From assembly GCA_050945155.1 (NCBI GenBank), contig JBMNSK010000016.1:1-30525 (forward strand): DNA of 30,525 nucleotides, read 5' to 3'. A program made the position numbers and the translations under genes. The notes beneath the pieces were generated by a model. It ran no database searches. It was given only the letters and a program-made list of their open reading frames with translations, and was not told where the DNA came from. The DNA is from JBMNSK01 sp050945155 (GTDB taxonomy: Bacteria > Actinomycetota > Coriobacteriia > Coriobacteriales > Eggerthellaceae). Shown one piece after another: positions 15,543 through 23,727 of this stretch (positions are counted from its first letter, which is position 1; each line of letters starts with the position of its first letter).

Positions 15543-16760
15543 GTGGCAGATTATCCTGAAATACAAACGATACGCCAAGCTGATAAGCGACTGTCGCGCG
15601 GAGCGCAGCCGTCTAAGTTCCCCATGCTTAATATGCCGTTTCTCGGGGTAGTGGCAGCTCTGGTTATCTATGGCCTCATTGTGGTTTGGTCTGCAATCAG
15701 CAATGACGCTGACTATAGCTATACACGCCAGCTTGCTGGCGTAGTAATCGGTATCGTTATAATGATTTTGGTTTGGCGTTTTGACTACCGCCATCTGGCC
15801 GACTACACGACGTTTTTCCTCATTGTCAACGTGGTGCTCATACTTTCACCTCACCTGCCCATAATCGGCGTTACGACTATGGGCGCAACCTCGTGGATTA
15901 ACATTGGTGTTCAAATTCAACCAGGTGAGTTTGCCAAAATTACCGTCATTCTTCTTGATGCGAGTGTTATGGCACGCTACGGCGGACGTCTTGACGATTC
16001 GCAGGAATACATCAAAGCATTCGCCATCATGTTGGTCCCGTTCATTTGTATCATGACACAGCCTGACTTAGGCACCGGTATGGTCTACCTTGCTATCGAA
16101 GCGGTGGCGCTTATCATGGGTGGAGCTCGTCCCAAATATTTGCTTATCACTCTCGGTGTCCTTGTTGGGCTTTTGGTATTGGTTTTTGTTGCAGACGAAA
16201 TGCTGCGCAACGCCACTGGTCAATACCAACTTCTCAAGCAGTACCAACGCGACAGACTCCTTGTATTTCTTAATCAAGACAGCACTGATTTAAGCGATGA
16301 GGGTTACAACCTTCAACAGGCGAAAGTTGCTATTGGTTCAGGTGGCTTGTTCGGAAAAGGGTTTATGCAGGGTTCACAGCATGCTCTGGGTATTCTCCCT
16401 GAAGCGCCGACTGACTTTATCTTCTGCGTCTTAGCTGAGGAATTCGGCTTCTTTGGTGCGATGGTTTTACTCGGTCTCTATGCTGCGCTTATTGCTATTG
16501 GCTTTCAGATTGCACGGTCTTCCAACGACTTGTTCGGGACGCTTATAGTCATGTGTATTGTGGGTATGTGGCTCTTCCAGATTCTTGAAAATATCGGCAT
16601 GACTTGTGGCCTTATGCCCATTACGGGCATTCCGTTGCCATTTATGAGTTACGGATCGTCCTTTATGATTGTAAACTTTACTTTGTTAGGCTTAATTGGC
16701 TCAGTATGGGCACACAGCAAGTTGATTGGAAGGAAGGCAGAATATGCAAATACCCGTTAA
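15543..16760 (+). CDS. rodA: peptidoglycan glycosyltransferase RodA (SEDS family)
   Basis: 405 residues with about ten membrane helices. SEDS signatures are clear: the WINIGVQIQPGEFAKI stretch, the large loop with the NLQQAKVAIGSGGLFGKGF motif, PEAPTDFIFCVLAEEFGFFG, and the C-terminal GIPLPFMSYGSSFM. It polymerises lipid II into glycan strands and works with the PBP2 encoded 3 bp upstream. The start is GTG at 15543 and the ribosome site is modest (GAGGA). The last 17 bp overlap the next gene, so translation is likely coupled. Confidence 0.96.
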   Translation: MADYPEIQTIRQADKRLSRGAQPSKFPMLNMPFLGVVAALVIYGLIVVWSAISNDADYSYTRQLAGVVIGIVIMILVWRFDYRHLADYTTFFLIVNVVLILSPHLPIIGVTTMGATSWINIGVQIQPGEFAKITVILLDASVMARYGGRLDDSQEYIKAFAIMLVPFICIMTQPDLGTGMVYLAIEAVALIMGGARPKYLLITLGVLVGLLVLVFVADEMLRNATGQYQLLKQYQRDRLLVFLNQDSTDLSDEGYNLQQAKVAIGSGGLFGKGFMQGSQHALGILPEAPTDFIFCVLAEEFGFFGAMVLLGLYAALIAIGFQIARSSNDLFGTLIVMCIVGMWLFQILENIGMTCGLMPITGIPLPFMSYGSSFMIVNFTLLGLIGSVWAHSKLIGRKAEYANTR

Positions 16761-17916
16761 CATCAAGGCGGTTATAGACGAAGCCACCAAAATCAACGAA
16801 GCTTTGGAAACCCCCATTGCTGTGAGCGTGTACATCGACGACACAGCACCAAATGACATCATCGCTCACGTTCGTAGCGCTTTTGCTTCGGCCTCAGCGC
16901 GCGTGCGTATGACAATTTCATACTTAGATGAGAAGGGCATAGACCCTAACCCCGACAGTGATATTGCCATCATTGTGGCTGGTTTGTCACAGCAGGTTGG
17001 CGCGAGTGCCGCAGAGATTCGCGGCGTCGGCGTACCGACGATGGTAGTCACCACGTTGCCCCAACTCGTCTCAGAAATTGCTGAGAGCGAAGAATGCCCC
17101 ATTCCTTATGGCGACATCGTTGCTCCTGCTGCCGTAGCGCCTTTGCAGTATCACAGTCTCATGGCACAAATAAAGGAAGTTTTGCCCGGCGTTCCATCGG
17201 CAAAATCCTACGAACCTGTGGAGGAGCCCTGTGCCTTAGACGAAGACGCAAAAGCCTCGCTGAACTGGCGTATGAGTGCCTGGATTGGCGAGATTTGCCG
17301 TCGCAAGCGCCTTGCTTTCGCCCTTGCATTTCCTTTTATGCGCAAAGCACTCTCGCTTGATATCGTGAATGCGACTTCCATGCAGAATGCAGGTATTGGA
17401 GCATTTCTCTTTATCCCCGGTGCAGATATGCCCATCATGACCTTAAACCAGGCAAAGATGCTGCTACAGATTGCTGCGGTTTATGGTCAGCCCATGAACA
17501 ACGAACGTATCAAGGAGCTCATTGCCTTAGTAAGTGGCGGCTTTGCTTGTCGCGGCGTTGCTCGTCAGCTTGTGGCCATCATTCCTGCTGCCGGCATCCT
17601 TATCAAAGCTGGTGTGGGCTACTCAGGCACACTTGCTATGGGACGCACTGCTATTGAGTACTTTGAGGCGGGTGGAAACGCGATGGGCTTGGCGCACGTT
17701 GCTACCAAGGCTGCCAATGCCACCATTAAAGTTATCGGCACGGGTGCTGACTTTGTAAATCGTCAATCAGAAGCTTGGCAAAAAATACAAGGCTCATCAG
17801 CTGCGACAAACGAAACCAAAGAAAACCTTCCGGGGCTTAAGCCCTCCGCCTTGCTTTCTTCGGGAATGAAACACATCGCCCAAAGCGCCGAGGCACGTCA
17901 AAGGACGCAGGAATAA
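16744..17916 (+). CDS. DUF697-domain protein of unknown function in the rod operon
   Basis: 390 residues from ATG 16744 (AAGGAAGG upstream; an in-frame start at 16726 is less likely). Residues about 25-135 look like a Rossmann-type alpha/beta domain (IAIIVAGLSQQVGASAAEI, VGVPTMVVTTLP) but have no Walker A, so it is not an active GTPase. Residues about 230-310 match DUF697/YcjF-like sequence (NQAKMLLQIAAVYGQPMNNE, GFACRGVARQLVAIIPAAG, GYSGTLAMGRTAIEYF), a hydrophobic helical pair often attached to GTPases. The gene overlaps rodA by 17 bp and precedes the TIGR03960 gene by 5 bp. Membrane-associated; a role in envelope growth is suggested only by context. Confidence 0.85.
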   Translation: MQIPVNIKAVIDEATKINEALETPIAVSVYIDDTAPNDIIAHVRSAFASASARVRMTISYLDEKGIDPNPDSDIAIIVAGLSQQVGASAAEIRGVGVPTMVVTTLPQLVSEIAESEECPIPYGDIVAPAAVAPLQYHSLMAQIKEVLPGVPSAKSYEPVEEPCALDEDAKASLNWRMSAWIGEICRRKRLAFALAFPFMRKALSLDIVNATSMQNAGIGAFLFIPGADMPIMTLNQAKMLLQIAAVYGQPMNNERIKELIALVSGGFACRGVARQLVAIIPAAGILIKAGVGYSGTLAMGRTAIEYFEAGGNAMGLAHVATKAANATIKVIGTGADFVNRQSEAWQKIQGSSAATNETKENLPGLKPSALLSSGMKHIAQSAEARQRTQE

Positions 17917-17921
17917 GCCCT

Positions 17922-19844
17922 ATGCCCAATCTTTGGAATCGAATCGAAGGCCTTTTGCCTTTGGTAGAGCGTCCTGCGCGCTACATCAATCACGAGTGGG
18001 GAAGTGTGACCAAGCAGGACTTTGATTTCCATTTCTGCATGGTCTATCCCGACACGTATGAACTTGGGCAGCCAAACCAAGCCATTCGTATTCTCGTCAA
18101 TGCAGTTAATGCTTTTGATGAGGGTATGTTTGCCGAGCGTGCCTATCTTCCGGCACTCGATATGTGTACTGTAATGCGGGACGAGAACATCCCACTTTTT
18201 TCGCTTGAAACATATACGCCTCTTGCAGATTTTGATGCGATTGGCATCACGCTTCCTCACGAACTTGCAGCAACTAATGTGCTTGAGGTTATCGATTTAG
18301 CAAATCTTCCAATTCACGCTGAGAAGCGGTCAGAAACAGACCCCTTTGTTATTGCAGGAGGCCCCTGCACCTATAACCCTGAACCCTATGCTCCGTTTTT
18401 TGACGCCATGAATATCGGGGAAGGAGAAGAGTCGCTGCCTGAAGGTCTGGCGGTCATTCGTCGCCTACGCGCAGAGAAAAAGACGAGAAAAGAAATTCTG
18501 CTTGCCCTTGCGCAGATTGACGGGTGGTATGTTCCGCAATTTTATGACTGGCTCGATGAAGAAGAGGCGCAAAAGCAAGGGTCGTGGATCAATCCAAGAA
18601 TAGAAGGTCTGCCGACTCGAATAGAGAAACGCGTTTTTGAGGGCTTTGCCGAAAGTTCGGCATGGGAACCTTGTGTGGTTCCGTATGCCGAGACGGTGCA
18701 CGACCGTCTCAATGTCGAGATTCTTCGTGGCTGCAATCGGTCCTGCCGCTTCTGCCAGGCAGGCATGATTTATCGCCCCGTACGTGAAAGAAGTGCTGAC
18801 AATATTGTGGAATCAGTTGTCGCCGGTCTTGCTGAGACCGGATATGACGAGGTGAGTCTTACCTCTCTTTCGACTACTGACCATTCGCAGATTAGCGAGA
18901 TTCTTACACGTCTTAATAAAATCTACGAAAACACAGGCGTTCGTATTTCTATCCCATCTCAGCGCCTTGATTCCTTCGGCGTTGATATGGCAGGTCTTGT
19001 TGCTGGCCAGAAAAAAGGCGGCCTTACCTTTGCTCCCGAAGCGGGCACGCAGCGTCTGCGCAATGTCATAAACAAGAATGTCAAAGAGGAAGATCTTTTC
19101 GGTGCTATCGATGCGGCGTTTAAGGCAGGTTGGCGCCGGTGCAAGCTCTATTTCATGATTGGACTTCCGACTGAGACCGATGACGATATCAAGGGTATTG
19201 CAAGTCTGGCACAGCGTGCTTATGACCATGCCCGCACCATTGTTCCTCCTGACCAGCGGGGGAGCATCCGTTTGAGCGTATCATGTGCGCTCTTTGTTCC
19301 AAAGGCTCACACGCCCTTCCAGTGGGACGGGCAAATAAGCTCAGAGGAAGCATTGAGACGGGTGAATCTTTTGCGCTCGAGCGTGAAATACCGCGCAATA
19401 GACGTTCACTGGCACAACCCTGATACAAGCTTCATAGAAGCCGTAATGAGTCGTGGTGGGAGAGAAGTGGCCGCATGGGTTGAAGAAGCATGGAAGCGCG
19501 GCGCACACTTTGATGCCTGGAGTGAACTTTTTAACAGACAGGCTTGGGAAGATGCTGCAGAAGTTGTCGGCATCGATTCTGATGCCATAGCTGAGAAAAC
19601 ATACCCGACGTCTTATGTTATGCCCTGGTCGCACATTTCTTCTGGAGTCTCAAGCGCTTTTCTTGCTCGCGAGCGAAAACGTGCTGAGGAAGAAACTTGC
19701 ACTGAAGATTGTAGTTTTGGACCTTGCGCTGCCTGCGGTGTTTGCACCCAGCTTCATACAGCCAATATTTTGGCGGCACCAAGGCTTTTAGATGCTTCTG
19801 ACCAAGCCAAACCCAACCCTCACACGAAAGTTGGGGTGAACTAG
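17922..19844 (+). CDS. TIGR03960 family radical SAM protein (B12-binding-like N-terminus)
   Basis: 640 residues. The radical-SAM cluster is C271-x3-C275-x2-C278 in RGCNRSCRFCQAGM. Downstream come the SLTSLSTTDHSQI glycyl segment and TFAPEAGTQRLRNVINKNV, diagnostic of this family. An N-terminal B12-binding-like Rossmann region includes IGITLPHELAATNVLEVI and FVIAGGPCTYNPEP. A Cys-rich C-terminus (CTEDCSFGPCAACGVC, about 600-616) may hold an extra metal or cluster. The reaction is not established to my knowledge. In many bacteria the gene sits beside or is fused to a DUF2344 (TIGR03936) partner and near RNase G/E and rplU; here the partner follows by 3 bp but rng/rplU are absent from the window. 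RNA or ribosome modification is the common guess. Confidence 0.93.
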   Translation: MPNLWNRIEGLLPLVERPARYINHEWGSVTKQDFDFHFCMVYPDTYELGQPNQAIRILVNAVNAFDEGMFAERAYLPALDMCTVMRDENIPLFSLETYTPLADFDAIGITLPHELAATNVLEVIDLANLPIHAEKRSETDPFVIAGGPCTYNPEPYAPFFDAMNIGEGEESLPEGLAVIRRLRAEKKTRKEILLALAQIDGWYVPQFYDWLDEEEAQKQGSWINPRIEGLPTRIEKRVFEGFAESSAWEPCVVPYAETVHDRLNVEILRGCNRSCRFCQAGMIYRPVRERSADNIVESVVAGLAETGYDEVSLTSLSTTDHSQISEILTRLNKIYENTGVRISIPSQRLDSFGVDMAGLVAGQKKGGLTFAPEAGTQRLRNVINKNVKEEDLFGAIDAAFKAGWRRCKLYFMIGLPTETDDDIKGIASLAQRAYDHARTIVPPDQRGSIRLSVSCALFVPKAHTPFQWDGQISSEEALRRVNLLRSSVKYRAIDVHWHNPDTSFIEAVMSRGGREVAAWVEEAWKRGAHFDAWSELFNRQAWEDAAEVVGIDSDAIAEKTYPTSYVMPWSHISSGVSSAFLARERKRAEEETCTEDCSFGPCAACGVCTQLHTANILAAPRLLDASDQAKPNPHTKVGVN

Positions 19845-19847
19845 GTT

Positions 19848-20489
19848 ATGGACGCCCAGCAAAAGTTCCGTCTTCGCATTCATTACTGTAAGCAGGGACG
19901 ACTCGTCTATCTGTCGCATTTGGAGGTAGCGCGAGCACTTGAGAGGGCGGTACGCAGAGCTCGTTTGCCCTACGCCATTAGCCAAGGCTATTCTCCTCAT
20001 ATGAAGATTGCGTTTGGTTCTGCATTGCCTGTTGGGGTAGGTGGCGAAGACGAGATTTGCGATTTGCAGTTAGTTAGCTATATTGCACCAGATAAAGCAC
20101 TTAAGGCCCTTCGGGAATCGTCGTGTTCAGACCTGATGGTTCATGCCTGTGCTTATATCGAACCTCATGCCAAGGCAGCTTCAGTTGCCCTGCCGATTAG
20201 TACCTACTGCGCAAAATTCTCGATGCCACCAGAGTCTTTTGTACTGCCCGAGACCATAACAATCGTACGCAAGAAAAAAGAAAAAACGCTGGTGGTGAAG
20301 GATTTCTTGGTGGATCAACCTCGCCTAGATAACGACGCATATATCTTTAGCCTTGAAGCAAAGCCAACAGGAAGCCTTCGTACGGATCTGCTTATCAAAA
20401 CCGCCCTGAGGGACTACAACTTAAGCCACCCTGATGTTCCTCTAAGGCTCATAAGTCTTATTCGTCAGTCCCAGCGCGAAAGTTCCTAG
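19848..20489 (+). CDS. TIGR03936/DUF2344 family protein, partner of the radical SAM protein
   Basis: 213 residues. The diagnostic start FRLRIHYCKQGRLVYLSHLE, then RARLPYAISQGYSPHMKIAFG and SALPVGVGGEDEICDL match DUF2344. The later half is more divergent. It begins 3 bp after the radical SAM gene; in other genomes the two are fused, so they probably act as a complex. The function is unknown. It is the last gene of the mre-rod operon, ending just before the palindromic terminator. Confidence 0.93.
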   Translation: MDAQQKFRLRIHYCKQGRLVYLSHLEVARALERAVRRARLPYAISQGYSPHMKIAFGSALPVGVGGEDEICDLQLVSYIAPDKALKALRESSCSDLMVHACAYIEPHAKAASVALPISTYCAKFSMPPESFVLPETITIVRKKKEKTLVVKDFLVDQPRLDNDAYIFSLEAKPTGSLRTDLLIKTALRDYNLSHPDVPLRLISLIRQSQRESS

Positions 20490-20490
20490 T

Positions 20491-20530
20491 AAAAAAAGAG
20501 GCCCGCTTAAGCGGGCCTCTCCAAGTTTTT
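20491..20530. terminator. bidirectional terminator, perfect 24-bp palindrome
   Basis: The palindrome at 20497-20520 (half-site AGAGGCCCGCTT) has an A7 run on its left and a T5 run after a short CCAAG on its right. It can end both the plus-strand mre-rod operon and the minus-strand tRNA-Asp transcript. Confidence 0.92.
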
Positions 20531-20532
20531 AA

Positions 20533-20610
20533 TGGCGGGATGTACGAGACTTGAACTCGCGACCTCCGGCGTGACAGGCCGGCGCTCTAGACCAACTGAG
20601 CTAACACCCC
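20533..20610 (-). tRNA. tRNA-Asp (anticodon GTC)
   Basis: On the minus strand: acceptor GGGGTGT/ACATCCC (one G-U), D stem GCTC/GAGC, anticodon stem CCGGC/GCCGG with loop CTGTCAC (anticodon GTC), T stem GCGAG/CTCGT with TTCAAGT, discriminator G, and encoded CCA at 20533-20535. Confidence 0.95.
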
Positions 20611-20632
20611 GTGCAATAAAGCAGCGAAGGAT

Positions 20633-20661
20633 ATTCTAAATGGAAATCTCACCGCGTGCAA
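20633..20661 (-). promoter_or_regulatory. promoter of tRNA-Asp
   Basis: TTGCAC (20656-20661), a 17-bp spacer and TAGAAT (20633-20638) on the minus strand, 22 bp before the tRNA 5' end. This is a strong sigma-70-type match. Confidence 0.75.
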
Positions 20662-20695
20662 CAGTTAAATTGAAAAACAATAATTGTGTTCTTTC

Positions 20696-20723
20696 TTGCG
20701 TCGTCTGCTTAAACCGCTAAAGT
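20696..20723 (+). promoter_or_regulatory. candidate promoter of the HAD phosphatase gene
   Basis: TTGCGT, 16 bp, then TAAAGT, about 50 bp before the ATG, running away from the tRNA-Asp promoter. A moderate match only. Confidence 0.35.
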
Positions 20724-20773
20724 TAACCATGAAAGAAAAGACCAAAAATCATGAATGAGAGGAGTCGGGCTGT

Positions 20774-21487
20774 ATGCCCCGAACCCAAGAGGATACATTG
20801 TACATAAAACCTACCAGCTCCGAGTTCGGACGCATTGCGGCATTCGATTTTGATGGAACCTGTATCGACGGCAACTCTCCGGTTGCACTCGTCTTCACGC
20901 TGGCACGCAAACGCATGCTTAAAAAACGTGTCATTGCGTTGATTCTCTGGTGGGCTGCAAAGTATAAGCTTCGTTTGCCCCAGGATGAGAGTTGGGTTCG
21001 CGAGCAGGTGTTTACCGCCTTTAATGGCCGAAAAGTTGACGAGGTAGACCACTATCTTTCCGAGTTTTATGACAAAGAAATTGATAAGCGTTTTCGTCCC
21101 GAGGCAGACAGAACAATGCAAGCTCATATCGACAAAGGAGACACCGTCATTGTCGTTTCGGCGTCGTTTGAGCCGATTATCATTCGAGCAATGGATTCTC
21201 ATCCATTTGATGCCCAAATTTCTACGAGAATGCGGATAGCGGATAATGGTACCTATACCAATAAAGTTGATGGAGCTCCCGTCGAGGGCACCGAGAAGCT
21301 TGCGCGAATTCAGCAGTTTGGCGATGAGAACTTCGGAAAAGGGAATTGGAGCCTCGTTGCTGCCTACGGGGATCATCATTCAGATATTCCTATGCTTCGT
21401 GCTTCCGAAGAAGCTTATGCGGTAAACCCTGATACCACCTTGAAACGCGAGGCCGTGAAAAACCACTGGCACATTCTGGAGTGGTAA
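20774..21487 (+). CDS. HAD-IB (SerB-like) family phosphatase
   Basis: 237 residues. HAD motif I is FDFDGT with nucleophile Asp25 and general acid Asp27, motif II is IVVSASFEP, and motif IV is YGDHHSDIPML (Asp200, Asp204). The helical cap between motifs I and II (about 35-115) includes a hydrophobic stretch RVIALILWWAAKY, as in subfamily IB proteins that resemble phosphoserine phosphatase and the PlsC-linked phosphatases. Phosphomonoester hydrolysis is expected; the substrate is not visible, and there is no neighbour of serine biosynthesis. GAGGAG lies upstream of the ATG at slightly long spacing. Confidence 0.9.
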   Translation: MPRTQEDTLYIKPTSSEFGRIAAFDFDGTCIDGNSPVALVFTLARKRMLKKRVIALILWWAAKYKLRLPQDESWVREQVFTAFNGRKVDEVDHYLSEFYDKEIDKRFRPEADRTMQAHIDKGDTVIVVSASFEPIIIRAMDSHPFDAQISTRMRIADNGTYTNKVDGAPVEGTEKLARIQQFGDENFGKGNWSLVAAYGDHHSDIPMLRASEEAYAVNPDTTLKREAVKNHWHILEW

Positions 21488-21677
21488 ATCCCGTTTTGTA
21501 AACAGTATCGTTGATAGCGCAATGTTATTATACGAGTAACAAATGAATTGCAATTTCTCGATTACGTAGTATACGTTCAGATAGCAGGTATCCTTAAGGA
21601 GTGTAAACATCGGGGGGCTAAGACGACAAATCTTAGGAACTCTCATTTTTACCAACACACTGCATTGAGGGATTTTT

Positions 21678-23267
21678 ATGCATGAGAACACAAATCAGGG
21701 GAATGTCTACGGTCACTCTGATGGCTGTGACAACTCTGCGCTGTCATATCTCAAGCGCGCGGTCAATGCATGCGCTGCAGGAAATGATGTATTGGGCATG
21801 CATCTCTACCTTGCTGCTTTTGAAAAGGATTCTCAAAGTGCTCATGCTCCAAGTGATGAGGCGCTTCGTGGCCTTCGTCGTGCATGGGAGCTTGCTTGTT
21901 CTTTGAAGGAACGCTCGCTTGCAGAATACATTTTTGAAAAGCTTGAGCCGTACCTAGAGCCTGTTGAAGTCGCTGAGTGCGCTGACCAACTGCAAAAACT
22001 TGCTCTCGACAAGCTTGAGGAATTTGGTCTTTCGCGTGAAGACTTCGAAGAGATGACGGACATGATCTCTCAGGATTTCATGGATCAACTTGGTTCCAAC
22101 CGCGTCATGAAGGTGGAGCACTTTAACTTAAATCCCGCATCGAAACAGCCCAAAAAACAAAATACCGAGGACACAATCCAAGGTGCGGATACTTTAGATA
22201 CAACAGACAAAGGCACTGATAAGCCTGAGAACTCAACCTTTAAAAGCGAGGGTGCAGACCAAAACGAAGAGGTTCTAGCTTCCCCGGAAGCAGGCGAAGC
22301 GCTTGATAACGAGGGAACTCAGATTACCTATGCCGATTTGGTGGGCTACGACCAAGCTGTTGAGACCATGCGCAAATTCGGCATCGGAGTTGATAAAGAT
22401 CCGGAATTTAACGAATTTATCGAGGAACTGAACGCTCGTCATGGCCTCAGTCATATGCCCGCGATGAATACCATCATTATTCGAGCACAAGCCGTTGAGG
22501 ATGCTGATCGGTTTATTCTTGCAACGGTTGGGGAGCTTGGTTTGCCTGCTATCCGTATGAATATGGAAGAAAACCTGCAGGGTATGCCAGTGCTCTGCGT
22601 GACGGCTCAGGCCAACAACCAGCCGCCACTTAACCCAGCACGTACTGCCTTCGAAGGGCCGGCTGTACTCGTTTTGGAAGATATCGATTCGTGGATGGGC
22701 CCGAGCCCTGATTCTGAAGAGACACAAGCAAGTCCGTTGCTTTCCAACCTAACACGCGGAGCTCGTGAAACTATAAACCTTATTCAATCTGCGGTGACTA
22801 ATCCTGATGTGTATGTGCTCGCATCCGTTTCAAGTATTGAGTCAGTAGACGCAATGTTTTACGACATGCTCGGCGGGGTATCAATCGTCGATATTGCTGA
22901 CCCAACAGCAAGCGAGCGTGCAGCTATTTGGACGGAAATTGTGAAAAGTCACCCTTCAATGAGGAAACTTGACCGGAAAGACCTTGTAAGGTTTACAGCG
23001 AAGATGCCTCGTGTTGATATTTACTTAGCGGCACAAGAAGCTATTGAAGACGCATATAAGCAAAGTCTTATGTCTCGCACTTACGTGGCTGTTACGCGCG
23101 AAAACATTCTCGAGAAAATTGCATCATTCCAACCGTGGGACTCCCATGAGTATCGTGCACTCGAGAATGCTCTTATAGATGAATTTAAGGGCGAAATCGA
23201 CGACATTGAAGCAAGCTTGAGTGACGAGACGGAAGAAGGGAATCATGGACATAACACGCAGAAGTGA
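21678..23267 (+). CDS. degenerate AAA+-like protein without a P-loop
   Basis: 529 residues, start ATG 21678 with GAGGGA upstream. Residues 1-125 are helical and possibly TPR-like; about 150-215 is an acidic, disordered linker. From about 218 the pattern follows FtsH-type AAA+ ATPases: DLVGYDQAVETM entry, a strand where Walker A should be (264-275, NTIIIRAQAVED) with no GxxGxGKT, a Walker-B-like LVLEDID (about 331-337), a sensor-1-like VYVLASVSSIESVDAMF, and a lid with ERAAIW and MPRVDIYLAAQEAIEDAY. With no P-loop it probably does not hydrolyse ATP, and may be a regulatory or adaptor pseudo-ATPase. Its end overlaps the Rrf2 gene by 23 bp, so they are probably co-translated. Confidence 0.75.
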   Translation: MHENTNQGNVYGHSDGCDNSALSYLKRAVNACAAGNDVLGMHLYLAAFEKDSQSAHAPSDEALRGLRRAWELACSLKERSLAEYIFEKLEPYLEPVEVAECADQLQKLALDKLEEFGLSREDFEEMTDMISQDFMDQLGSNRVMKVEHFNLNPASKQPKKQNTEDTIQGADTLDTTDKGTDKPENSTFKSEGADQNEEVLASPEAGEALDNEGTQITYADLVGYDQAVETMRKFGIGVDKDPEFNEFIEELNARHGLSHMPAMNTIIIRAQAVEDADRFILATVGELGLPAIRMNMEENLQGMPVLCVTAQANNQPPLNPARTAFEGPAVLVLEDIDSWMGPSPDSEETQASPLLSNLTRGARETINLIQSAVTNPDVYVLASVSSIESVDAMFYDMLGGVSIVDIADPTASERAAIWTEIVKSHPSMRKLDRKDLVRFTAKMPRVDIYLAAQEAIEDAYKQSLMSRTYVAVTRENILEKIASFQPWDSHEYRALENALIDEFKGEIDDIEASLSDETEEGNHGHNTQK

Positions 23268-23727
23268 TTATGCGCTGCGCATTCTGCGCGCTGCATATAA
23301 AAACGGCGAGCAGTATAGCTCAATGGCTGAGATAGCCGAAGCCGAAAACGTACCCTATGCTTTCGCTCGAAGCATCCAACATGACCTAGCAAAGGCTGGT
23401 CTTATCAAGACCGCTCGTGGTGCCCATGGCGGTCTCGTATTATCGTGCGAGCCTTCGAAAATTACCATGCTAGATTTGCTGCATGCGATTCAAGGTCCGG
23501 TGTATGTATCGCACTGCACGGTTGAGCCAGAAAGCTGTGTTTTTAGCGAACACTGCCTCTATCACCAACTGTGGCGCGGAGCAGATAGCGTTTTGAATCA
23601 ATATTTTGAATCTGTTACTTTAGAAGACCTTTTTAATCAGGGAGAAAATCATCCGGTGATTCGCAAGGCTCTCGATGACTATCCTGCATCAGCTGTAGCG
23701 TACCTGCAACATGAAGGCCAGGAGTGA
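23245..23727 (+). CDS. Rrf2 family transcriptional regulator, probably Fe-S sensing
   Basis: 160 residues from ATG 23245 (AGAAGGGA upstream; an in-frame start at 23221 is further into the preceding gene and lacks a site). The winged helix starts MDITRRSDYALRIL, with recognition region NVPYAFARSIQHDLAKAGLI and wing ARGAHGGLVLS, all typical of Rrf2. Cys91, Cys98, Cys104 and His107 lie where IscR has Cys92, Cys98, Cys104 and His107, so a [2Fe-2S] cluster is plausible, with the first Cys displaced by one. It could sense iron, oxygen or NO. It overlaps the AAA-like gene upstream and shares GTGA with the MutY-like gene downstream, so it is the middle of a three-gene operon. Confidence 0.92.
   Translation: MDITRRSDYALRILRAAYKNGEQYSSMAEIAEAENVPYAFARSIQHDLAKAGLIKTARGAHGGLVLSCEPSKITMLDLLHAIQGPVYVSHCTVEPESCVFSEHCLYHQLWRGADSVLNQYFESVTLEDLFNQGENHPVIRKALDDYPASAVAYLQHEGQE

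Noticed and set aside
20723..21379. A 218-residue open frame on the minus strand opposite the HAD phosphatase gene
   Set aside because: It lies wholly antisense to a gene with intact HAD motifs, has no ribosome site, and its translation matches no family I recognise.
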